Of a stretch of DNA of 64,000 nt, positions 55,775 to 64,000 are shown piece by piece. The notes beneath the pieces are model-generated. The model did no database searches, was not told the DNA's origin, and worked only from the letters and a program-made list of their open reading frames with translations. The stretch's first letter is position 1, and the number at the start of each line of letters is the position of its first letter. Made by a program: the position numbers and the translations under genes. Source of the stretch: Fallopia convolvulus (lineage: Eukaryota; Streptophyta; Magnoliopsida; Caryophyllales; Polygonaceae); NCBI GenBank assembly GCA_964016875.1, contig OZ024724.1, forward strand, positions 45,065,820 through 45,129,819, written 5' to 3'.

Positions 55775-57559
55775 TCAATTGAAGGGGTTGTCACGTCTAC
55801 GTCCTCTTTGGAGCCTTGCTTGCCGCTCCCTCTCATACACTTGCTCTTGGTAGAAGTCTTGTGGTGGTGGTTGGAGTTGAGGATCCGGGCGCGTCCATTG
55901 GTCCTCACGGGAAGGGAAGTTCCCGCTCATCCATGTGTTGAAGCTATCTTGGACCCGCCACCTTTGGTCTTCCACCTCTCTAAGCTCTTGTACCTCTCGC
56001 CTAGTGTAGCCGAGGGCTTGGTTCATCTCTTGTTGGCTAGCTTGGAAAGCACTTTGTTGTTGAAGCAATTGTTGTTGTTGTTGGTACATTTGTTGTTGTT
56101 GAAGATTCACTTGATGGACCTCTTGAAGAACATTTTCTTGTTGAAGTTGGAGATGGGCCATTTGGTTGGCCAAGAAGGACATGTCCACCGTTTGTTGTTG
56201 CTCGGGAAACACCATTCCCGGACCATACCATTGGGCGTAGCCTTCATAACCGCCACCTTGAGCTTGTTCTCGCCTTGCACCGCTCCCTTCTCCACGCTCA
56301 TAATGCCTCGGGACCTCATCACCATAGAATGAACTGGATCGACGTTGAGGGAAGTCGGGCCCGTCGTGGTGTGTACCTCGGTCCGCCAGTGTTGGAGCTT
56401 GGTGCGTGGCTCGGTGGTTGGCCATCAAGCCTTGGAAGCGCTCATCTTCTTCATTTTGCTCTTGATCGACTTCCATGTCTTCCCCACCAGGTGCAAACAC
56501 AAAGTTATCTTGGTCGGAATCCGGTGAAGATGGAGGGGAGGTAAACCGAATGTGTTGAGGTTGTTGTCGCCGTCCCTCTCTTGCACCTTCGGGGTCACCA
56601 AATGAGTGTGGCTTGCCGGCCCACACTTGGTACCACTTTTGATACCGAGAAAGATCATAGAGGTTGTGCACCAACCGGATCGACACACCATCATAGTTTG
56701 AGTGAGGGGCCAAGGAAATCATGTAGAGCTTCTCCTTGATGATGTTGGCCTTCTTGAAATACTTCATGTTCATGTACTCAACACCATTCGGAGCCGGAGA
56801 ATACTTGTTGAGATCAACTCCTAGACGCATGGCGAGCCTTGCTATCATCCCGCCGAAGTAGATCCAAGAGGAGCTTTGGAAGTCTCGCACCATCTTGACC
56901 CACTCCCATGCAAGGTTCATGGGCTTCTCGGTGTTGAAGAGCATCTCATGGAGCAACATAATCTCTTCCTTCATCGGCTTGCTCAACTCATGACGAGCAT
57001 AGATTGCACATCCCAAAACTCGCACCATGACCCGAAAAAGAGGGCTAGCAATCTCGGTTGTGGAGGCGCCCTTTCTCATCTCGCTCTTCCCGGCCACATG
57101 ACGCCACACTTGGTTCACCTTCTCATTGTTGACGCCGGTCTCTTCTCTTGGACATGGAAACCCGAAGTAGGTAGCCAAATCCCTAAGAGTGAGATTGTGG
57201 TCCTCATTTCCCAATTGGAAAGTGATCTCCCCTTCCTCATCCTCCACATTATCATAAGTGCATTCGAACGTGGCCATGAATTCCGAGGTGAGGGCGGGGT
57301 AGTGGGTGTTGTCCCACCTTAGCATCCCATTGAGACTGAAGTGAGAGTAGCACCTTGGAAGAGCTTGATCCATGTCCATCTTCCTCACGGCTTCCCAATC
57401 AAGCCACCTTGTGTGATGCTCAAGCGCCATATATCTTGCATAACTCTCCACTTGCTCATCCTCCTCCAAATAGACATCATCCAACTTTGGCTCTTTCCTT
57501 GACTTCTTGGACTTCTTCCTCGGCCTTTCCGCATGAGATGATGAAGCTCTAGTCTCCAT
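55775..57559 (-). CDS. E4 ORF2, ATHILA-type protein
   Basis: 594 residues from the ATG at 57559 (METRASSSHAERPRKK), 5 nt after a splice acceptor. It has a strongly basic N-terminus that could be a nuclear localisation signal. The ATHILA-type region includes HYPALTSEFMATFE, FQLGNEDHNLTLRDLATYFG and FRVMVRVLGCAIYARHELS. The last third has a Gln-rich coiled-coil-like stretch around residues 430-490 and a basic C-terminus (RQARLQRGRRR). No transmembrane segment or signal peptide is visible. The frame is intact while RT and integrase are absent, which suggests selection or a recent copy. Function is unknown; DNA or RNA binding in the nucleus is inference. Confidence 0.82.
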   Translation of the reverse strand: METRASSSHAERPRKKSKKSRKEPKLDDVYLEEDEQVESYARYMALEHHTRWLDWEAVRKMDMDQALPRCYSHFSLNGMLRWDNTHYPALTSEFMATFECTYDNVEDEEGEITFQLGNEDHNLTLRDLATYFGFPCPREETGVNNEKVNQVWRHVAGKSEMRKGASTTEIASPLFRVMVRVLGCAIYARHELSKPMKEEIMLLHEMLFNTEKPMNLAWEWVKMVRDFQSSSWIYFGGMIARLAMRLGVDLNKYSPAPNGVEYMNMKYFKKANIIKEKLYMISLAPHSNYDGVSIRLVHNLYDLSRYQKWYQVWAGKPHSFGDPEGAREGRRQQPQHIRFTSPPSSPDSDQDNFVFAPGGEDMEVDQEQNEEDERFQGLMANHRATHQAPTLADRGTHHDGPDFPQRRSSSFYGDEVPRHYERGEGSGARREQAQGGGYEGYAQWYGPGMVFPEQQQTVDMSFLANQMAHLQLQQENVLQEVHQVNLQQQQMYQQQQQLLQQQSAFQASQQEMNQALGYTRREVQELREVEDQRWRVQDSFNTWMSGNFPSREDQWTRPDPQLQPPPQDFYQEQVYERERQARLQRGRRRDNPFN

Positions 57560-57564
57560 GGTAC

Positions 57565-58207
57565 CTACACACATCCAACCAAACAAAAGGGTCCAAGATA
57601 AACTCCATACAACTCAACAAAAGCACTCATCAACACACAACAACACTCCAACACAAGGGGAACCCCATACTTAGTCTCTAAACACACATGCATCACAATC
57701 CAACATGAATCATCATGGACATCTTCTAACAATGGCTAAGCAAAATGATCATACTACATCATGATTAGGCTATAGCCAACAATGAAACACATGAATCCAC
57801 ATGATATCACAAGAAGAGAGCAAAAACAACATGGATCGACTTCCAACCTATGTCGGGCCCGACTTACTCAACCTCGGTCCGACTTGTTGTACCGACTTCC
57901 ACAACTCGGGCCCGACTTTCCTGGGCACGTCGATCTCGACCTAGTTCATGCTTCGACTCTAACCTCAAATCAACCCAAATCACTCTATCATGCACTTAAA
58001 TTTCAAATTCAACCATCAAACATCCCTAATCGAAGTTCTAAATGGATCTAAGCATGCATAAACAACTTTGAAGCTCAATTTCACAAATCATGCAAATCCA
58101 CCATTGATGCTCAAGCTCAAGCTCTCAATCAAACATGGCATTACTCAATCTATGCAATGAAAGCACAAAATTTCCAAGGAAATAGGTAGAGATCGAGTAA
58201 CACATAC
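57565..58207 (-). other. Putative leader intron of E4 ORF2
   Basis: Donor AATCCG|GTATGTG (exon end 58208) and acceptor GTGTGTAG (57565), 643 bp, matching the 610-bp intron of E1 in signals and position. Palindromes lie inside at 57853/57874 and 57906/57930. Confidence 0.6.
57853..57939. repeat. Palindrome pairs in the E4 leader intron
   Basis: TCGGGCCCGA at 57853 with TCGGTCCGAC at 57874 (21 nt), and TCGGGCCCGA at 57906 with TCGATCTCGA at 57930 (24 nt). Confidence 0.85.
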
Positions 58208-58489
58208 CGGATTTGAAGAGTATTGAACTTTTAAACAAATAAGCAACTTAGAACTCAAATTTCCTCAATCTAGATCGAGATGGGGGATGAAGAACGAGAT
58301 TGAACTCGAAATTTCTCTTTGGAATCGGGTTAGGGAGGCCTTTTTGTTGTCGGATCGAGATGGAGAAGGGAGGGTGGTGGATTGAGTATGGTGAGTGAGG
58401 AGGTTGCCGACTTTGAGAGTGTGAGAGGGAGATGGGTTGTATTTTTTGAATGGTGGTTGATATGAAGATGGTAGGTAGGTGGGGGATGG

Positions 58490-58498
58490 TATTTAATG
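58490..58498 (-). promoter_or_regulatory. TATA-like box of the putative ORF2 promoter (E4)
   Basis: ATTAAATA on the minus strand, followed by a CT-rich leader of roughly 250 nt to the donor at 58208. A TCGGGCCCGA site at 58589 lies upstream, as in E1. It is weaker than the E1 TATA box. Confidence 0.45.
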
Positions 58499-58821
58499 GG
58501 GGAAGGGGACAATTTAGGTCAAGGGCAAAATTGGCATTCCACCTAATCAAATCGGATTGGACCGACTTCATGGACCGACGTCCCTATGTCGGGCCCGACT
58601 TACCTGGGCTCGATGTGGGAGTATTCGGGTCACCAATTTTACTCCATCCTCTTGCAACTTCTTTCCCCATATTTCCATTTATATATTTCACCTCAAATCC
58701 TACACAACCTTGAAGAATACACAACACCAAAAATCCACAAAACACTAGATAGAGTTGGTTAGAGAAAAGCTAGGCTATACTAAGAAAAATCAAACTAAAA
58801 TTACGAAAAGAAAGCTACTAG

Positions 58822-58869
58822 CTAGGGTTGCCTCCCGAGAAGCGCTCGTTTAGAGTCACTAGCTTGACT
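58822..58869 (-). promoter_or_regulatory. Two-hairpin RNA module after gag-pro (E4)
   Basis: On the minus strand hairpin A is AGTCA-AGCTAG-TGACT (58869-58854), starting 14 nt after the TGA at 58884. The spacer contains CTAAACGAGCGCT. Hairpin B is CTCGGG-AGGCAA-CCCTAG (58839-58822), with one internal mismatch. Confidence 0.75.
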
Positions 58870-58883
58870 TCCTAACCTCAACC

Positions 58884-61778
58884 TCATGGCGGGTGAAACA
58901 CGGTGAATTGCTCGCCATTGTTATGCCCAATCCCATTGCCCTCATACCCATAAAACCACCAACGATGGTCTATATAGGCATGGCTTTCCGATCTTGGGCC
59001 TCTCTCATCATACTCCTCCAACGGATGAGATTTCTCCTCCTTACTTGCTCCATCATGTTCCTCTTTTCCTACACCAAAGTTATCCAAAGAATTCCTAGGA
59101 GATTCTACCAATTCATCTTTCAAGTCACTAAGGCAAATGTAGGAGTCTCCTAAGTCATCTTTCAAATCACTTAAACAAATGTAGGAATCAAAAGTTTGGG
59201 AAGAATTGTGGTCATCACCAACATCAAAAGGATATAAGTAAGGATACTCTTCATTTCTCCTTAGGCTAGCATTGATCCTTGACTCATCTTGATCCTCAAC
59301 TTGCTCCAACAACTCACTTGCTTGTATTTGTTTATTGAACCCTTCATCACTTCTCAACACAATGACCTCTCTAGCAACTTCCACTTCTTCACTTTTTCTC
59401 TTGGCACTCTCTTCAAGTTTGAGGATGGCCAAGGCGTCCGGCTCATTCAAATCCTTGTTGAAGTGAAAATCGACCTTTTCTTCACCAATCTCAAAGGAAA
59501 TCTTTCCGTTTTTAACATCAAACCTTTCCCCCGTCGTAGCTAAGAATGGCCTTCCTAAGATTATTGGGACCAAGGGTTCCTCGTGCATGTCCAAGATCAC
59601 AAAATCATCGGGGAGAAAGTACTTTCCAACTCGTACCGGTACGTCATCCAATATTCCCTTAGCCTTGATGATGGAACCGTCGGCCATTGTTAGGGACATA
59701 TCGGTCGGCTCCATTTCACCCAAATTTGCTCTTCTCCTAATGCTAGCGGGCATCACCGAAACACTTGCCCCAAGGTCACATAAAGCTTGGATGTTTTGAG
59801 ACCCCACACCAATAGTGATAGCAAAACGACCAGGATCTCCTAGCTTTTGCGGTAACTCCAAGGTCTTGACCTCATCTTGCATTTCAACTATGGACCTCTT
59901 CTTGCTCAAAATGTCCTTTAAAAACTAAGCATAAGATGGCATCTCGCTCAATGCATCGGTGAACGGGATAGAGATGTTCAAGCCTTGCAAGAGTTTAAGA
60001 AACCTCTTGAACTTGATCTCAACAACATCTTTCGGCTTCTTCGAGGGATATGGAAGAGTTGTTGCACCTTGAATCTTGCTTGGATCAACCTCCTTGGACT
60101 TCCCCACTTCACTTGCTATATTTCCTGGTTGGACTGACTTAGGCACCATGTCGGGCCCGATGTTGTGAATCTCGGTCCTGGGCAGAGGAGTCGGATCGAG
60201 GTCTGGGTACGTCGGGCCCGTGTTACTCTCAACCTCGGTCCGACTCTCTTCATTCTTCTTAGGCATGTGTGGCTCGGGTAGGTTTCGGCCACTTCTCAAT
60301 CCAATTGCCCGGACTTCATTTTGATTGTTTTGAGCTCGAGGGTTCTCCTCGGGTCGGCCCGGAAGTCTCCCATTCTCTCTCGGGGCTTGAGTTGCAATTT
60401 GGGCAAATTGATTGTCGACTTGCCTCCTCCATGCACCAAACTCATTGAATTGGGTCCTTATCTCCTTGAACCCGTCTCTCATCTCTTGAGCGAATGATTG
60501 TAGCTCATTGAATCCCGGTGGCCTATATGGTGGTGGTGGCGCCCTTGGCTCGTTTTGGTTGAAGTTTTTGTTGTAACCTTGAGCTTGACCGTTGTTCCAC
60601 CGGCCATTGCCACCATTGTTGAAATTGCCTCTTCCACCGAAATTTCCTCGAACATAGTTTGCCTCCTCAATTCGCTCGGCCAAGCGCACTTGGCTCTCAT
60701 TCGGACAAACTTGTGTAGCATGTGCAAAGGATCCACACTCCTCACAAGCTCTAGCATTTTGCTTGTAGTAGTGGACTTGCCTCTTAAGCTTGCTCACTTC
60801 ACCTTCAAGGAATTGGAGCTTCACATCCTTATCAATATCTTCTCCCCTTGGATCATATAAATTCCTTGCACCTTCACCTTGAACTTTCACGTCTTTGCTA
60901 GCTTGACTCACCCCATACATGGCCTCATAATCGGATAGCTTGTCAAGTAGCTCCCAATCTTGATCCGGTGTCAAGTCTATGAACCCACAATCGGTGTGGA
61001 GATTGAGCTTGTCCTTCGTTGCCGGATTGATGCCTTGGAAAAAGATGTCTTGGAGCACATATGGTTGTTGGCCATGAGTAGGACATTGGCGCAACATCTC
61101 CTTGAAACGGTCCCATGCTTCGAAGAGAAGCTCATTCGGACCTTGTTGAAAGCTTGCAATCTTCCTTCTTAGGTCGGTTGTCTTTGAGGGCGGGAAGAAC
61201 TTCATCAAGAATGCATCATAGAGTGTCTTCCAAGTTGTGATCGACCTAGGAGCTTGGCTCTCGAGCCAATGTGTGGCTTTGCCTCCAAGTGACCATTTGA
61301 ACGCCTTTAGAAGCACATACTCCAACGTCTCCTCGTCGGTAGAGATCGTCTCACACATGTCCACAAAGCGTTTGACGTGCTCTATGGGACACTCATGTGG
61401 ACGGCCCTCGAATTGATCACGCTTGATGAGGGAAATGAATTGCGTCTTGATCTCAAAATTCTTGGCAACCTCGGGAAGCACAATAGCCGGTTCTGGTACC
61501 CTCAACTCCGGATGCATGTATTGGCGTGCATTCCGGGGTAGAGCGTTGAGTTGAGCCTCGGCTCTCATCCGTTGCTCCCGTTCTCTTCTTGCCACCGCCT
61601 CTTGATTGTCCTTCTCGAGTTGCAATTTAGCCATTTCGGCCCTAAGTTGAGCCAACTCCTCATCAACATGGAGAGCTTGATTCTCCATCCTTTTCCTTCT
61701 TCGGGCTTCTTTGAGAATACTTTCCGGATCACTCACAAACTCAAGCTCAAGTGTTCCTCGGGAGGAACGAGCTAGCAT
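58884..61778 (-). pseudogene. E4 gag-protease, one in-frame TAG
   Basis: Starts at the ATG at 61778 (MLARSSRGTLELEF). A charged coiled-coil-like N-terminus (EELAQLRAEMAKLQLEKD) leads to the Gag core (YMHPELRVPEPAIVLP, WSLGGKATHWLESQ, KFFPPSKTTDLR, RFKEMLRQCPTHGQ), a CCHC knuckle CEECGSFAHATQVC, a Gly/Asn-rich linker, and a protease (LCDLGASVSVMP near 59783; LGRPFLATTGERFDV). A single TAG at 59925-59927, shortly before the protease, is the only break in 965 codons. E1 has a Lys codon there. It could be a mutation or, less likely, a readthrough site. Confidence 0.9.
60151..60244. repeat. Palindrome cluster in the E4 gag-pro linker
   Basis: TCGGGCCCGA at 60151 with TCGGTCCTGG at 60172 (21 nt), and TCGGATCGAG at 60191, TCGGGCCCGT at 60212 and TCGGTCCGAC at 60235 (21 and 23 nt). 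Coding sequence, the same location as in E1. Confidence 0.8.
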
Positions 61779-61907
61779 ACACCTACGAAACAAAGACACA
61801 AACCAAAACAAATCAAAAACAAACAAAGGGTTTGGGCTATTCCCTCACCTAAATCACTACCAAAACACAAGAAACTCACCAAATTTGGCACTCAATGCAC
61901 TTAGACT

Positions 61908-61925
61908 TCCCCGGCAACGGCGCCA
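61908..61925 (-). other. E4 primer-binding site
   Basis: TGGCGCCGTTGCCGGGGA on the minus strand, 6 nt after the LTR end. Confidence 0.9.
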
Positions 61926-61931
61926 ATCTTT

Positions 61932-63352
61932 TGATCGCTCACAAATGCGAGGGTCTAGAAATACAATTTATAACCCGACCCCGTTGTAGCACGTGGTGGG
62001 TGTCGAACACTCGGGAAGTCTACTAGATTGAGGTGCCTAGACACTAGAAAGCTGGAAAGGAGAGCTTAAAACAAAGGAAAACAAAGAGAACAGTCAGGAC
62101 CGACACAAGTGTCACGTCGGGCCCGATGTTGGCGACAAGAGGAAGTCGGGACCGACGTAGGGTAAGTCGGGCCCGAGGTAGCTGGGTTCGTCGAACTTCA
62201 AAGTTTGAAAGTAGATCTTGGGCTTTTGGGTTCCTTCTCTAGTAGATTAAGGCTTTTCCACCCCAATTCAAGCAATAAGTGATGATCGGACTAGGATCGA
62301 GTGCTTTTGCCCTCGATCCAACCACTTCTACACATCAATCATTGGGGAAATCCCCTTCGAAGCAAGGTCTTGAGATTGACACATGTTCACTTTCGCTACT
62401 TTGTCAATCACAAGCCTTGATTCCCAACTTTCACAAGGAATTGTAGCTCTATGTAGAGTGGGTTCCTTAGATCAAGCACTCAAGGATATGGAATTGGGGT
62501 TTCTAGCCCAAACCTAGCTAGAGTTTTCCCCCATAACCCAAGATCAAGGAGATCTACTCCATATGGCAAACAAAGAAAGCAAACAAATCAAAAAGAAAAG
62601 CAATCAACATCATCAATCTCAAAACAAAGCAAAGTTTCATTCAAAATCAAAAGCAATCCACAAACTTCAATCAAAGGTTTCCAAATCCACAAGATCAAAA
62701 CAAAACAAAGATAATCTATCAACCAAACCTATCAATCTCCCTCTCCTTGGCCCGATTCTCTCTCTTCTCCTTCTCCTCTCCTTCCTCCTTGCTCTCCAAG
62801 TATCCTCTTGAGGGTTGGTTCCTTGCCAAGTGTGGGAACCTCTTTCTTGTGTGTGAGAGAACCCCCTATATTAGAAGACAAGAGGGCCTTTTATAGATTA
62901 GATGAGGGGCAAAAGTGGAAGTTCACAATTTCGTGCCTTGGAGCCCAAGTAGTCCAGTGACCGACTCGGACCGACACGGAGGACCTCGGGCCCGAGTTAC
63001 TGTGCAAGTTGGTCCGAGGTTGAAACTTCAAGTCGGGCCCGAGGTTGGTTGCAACTCGGTCCGAACCTCGTTCCACCTTCTTCTTGTTGGCTTTCCTCTT
63101 GTTCTTCTTCATGGCTTGCTCCTCTCTTTCCTCCTTTGCTCGGGCCTTGCTCCATGTCTCGACCCTCCTTCAAATTGATCCTCGATTCATGCCAAAACAC
63201 CTACAAAACACATAAAACGCGCATAGTCTTCGAATCTCATAGAAATACGGGAACTAAGCTAAAAAGGAACAAAACACACAAGAAAAGGGGAAAAAGAAAC
63301 ATATTTACAAAGGAAATCACATATAAAAACACCACCAAATAAAGAGACATCA
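61932..63352 (-). repeat. E4 5' LTR
   Basis: 1421 bp, near-identical to 52626-54046. Confidence 0.93.
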
Positions 63353-63357
63353 GGGGC

Positions 63358-63681
63358 CTTGGGAAGCAAGTGATCACAAAGCAGAGTCATGACCGACAAG
63401 ATGTTCTGGAGAGTCTCCGCCATGTTCTCGAGAGTTACAGCTTTGTGCGTTAGCACTTGAGTGTTCCCAACACCTGAGCCACCAGAGGGCAGAGTCCCTT
63501 GATCCTCAGATTGCTTTGAGTGACGCATTTTTTGGACCACAAAAAGGTCCAGTTCCCTTCTGATGGTCACTTCCTCCTTGGAGTCGTCATAAAGGTGTTC
63601 CTTGACCATGAGCTTTTTGATCAGGCCAGCATACGACAGGGAATGGGAGGAAGAGGCCAGATACTTCTCCATGTCCCGAAG
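63358..63681 (-). pseudogene. Internal fragment of the Sirevirus-like element
   Basis: A minus-strand frame (MEKYLASSSHSLSYAG at 63672, then HKAVTLENMAETL) is cut by E4 at LLPKAP. I do not recognise its domain. It lies between E4 and another E1-family LTR. Its link to 52241-52620 rests on the matching E4 flanks. Confidence 0.45.
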
Positions 63682-64000
63682 TGTGGGAGGGATTTACTCG
63701 ACAACAAATAAAATTTGTAGTCAAGACCTCGCTGAGTATAGCGTCAGGATCATCCACGAGAAGCAAGGTTGTCTGTTTACCGAACTGAGAAAACAATAAA
63801 ACAAAACAAAACAAGGCAAAAATAACTACGACACACCTCGTTAACGACCTTGTCAGGTTCGGTAACGATGCTGGAATTCTACTGAAACAAAACAAATAAA
63901 ACGATGTAAGTGCAGGTTCGGTACCGATCCAAGTGCCTGGGTAACGAGTGTATTCGAATGTAAAACGAAAGAAAATCAAAGTATAAAAAACTCTAGGACA
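63682..64000 (-). repeat. LTR end of an E1-family element, runs off the window
   Basis: On the minus strand it matches the last ~300 bp of the E1 LTR (for example GACAACCTTGCTTC, ATCCTGACGCTATACTCAGC, TTATTTGTTG), with more divergence than between the two E1 LTRs. It contains the palindrome pair at 63838/63859 (21 nt apart). No primer site follows, so this should be the element's 3' LTR. Confidence 0.8.

Larger units (their letters stand above)
52626..63352 (-). mobile_element. E4: young Athila-like non-autonomous element
   Basis: Lies on the minus strand. Both LTRs are 1421 bp and differ only by scattered single bases. Flanks read GGGGT (52621-52625) and GGGGC (63353-63357), an imperfect target duplication. 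Contents in element order: primer site, gag-pro, two-hairpin module, ORF2 promoter-like region and leader intron, ORF2, internal purine tract, 3' noncoding region, terminal purine tract. No RT or integrase. The palindrome TCGGGCCCGA is repeated throughout. Only one nonsense codon is seen, so it looks the youngest of the three. Confidence 0.93.

Overview
This is eukaryotic plant nuclear DNA, most likely from a eudicot. There are two recognisable host genes, both on the minus strand, and most of the rest is transposable elements. There is no bacterial-style gene organisation. The host genes are an ASYMMETRIC LEAVES2 (AS2/LBD6) orthologue at 676-1341, with a TATA box and 5'-leader intron signals up to about 3.3 kb, and a two-exon DUF1685-family gene at 49330-50277.

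Layout. 0-5.5 kb: AS2, its upstream region and a small duplicated repeat. 5.5-10.8 kb: a Copia LTR retrotransposon with 189-bp LTRs that differ at two positions and TSD GATAT; about 0.5 kb of organelle-like DNA interrupts its pol region. 10.8-14.2 kb: AT-rich DNA with a ~208-bp tandem array rich in ATGAACC and a degenerate tRNA-like sequence. 14.2-42.6 kb: a nest. A chromovirus-like Gypsy (TSD GTCCA) contains an Athila-like element called E1 here (TSD GTTGC). E1 contains a second Athila-like element, E2 (TSD CGAGG), and the 3' LTR of E2 contains a plant L1-type LINE (TSD about 12 bp). 43.8-48.6 kb: a decayed minus-strand Copia. 49.3-50.3 kb: the DUF1685 gene. 51.4-64 kb: a Sirevirus-like Copia remnant split by a young-looking third Athila-like element, E4 (near-identical 1421-bp LTRs), with an E1-family LTR running off the right edge.

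E1, E2 and E4 share the primer-binding site TGGCGCCGTTGCCGGGGA and none shows reverse transcriptase or integrase. E1 and E4 encode Gag-protease plus a separate ATHILA-type ORF (ORF2); E2 has only a weakly Gag-like ORF. They would have to be moved by enzymes from another element.

The most interesting signals are shared by these three elements. (1) A two-hairpin RNA module lies 10-16 nt after the gag(-pro) stop codon; its first stem differs in sequence but still pairs in all three. (2) A short stem with a four-purine loop ends 3-5 nt before AAGTATGGGG-type polypurine tracts, at the 3' LTR and again internally. (3) Each family has its own 10-14-nt palindrome (TCGTTAACGA, CCGCGATCGCGG or TCGGGCCCGA), repeated as pairs mostly 20-24 nt apart in LTRs, coding linkers, leader introns and UTRs. 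(4) ORF2 of E1 and E4 is laid out like an independent gene, with a TATA-like box, a CT-rich leader, a ~0.6-kb leader intron and an ATG just after the acceptor. Together these suggest a self-contained control system in non-autonomous elements. That functional reading is inference.
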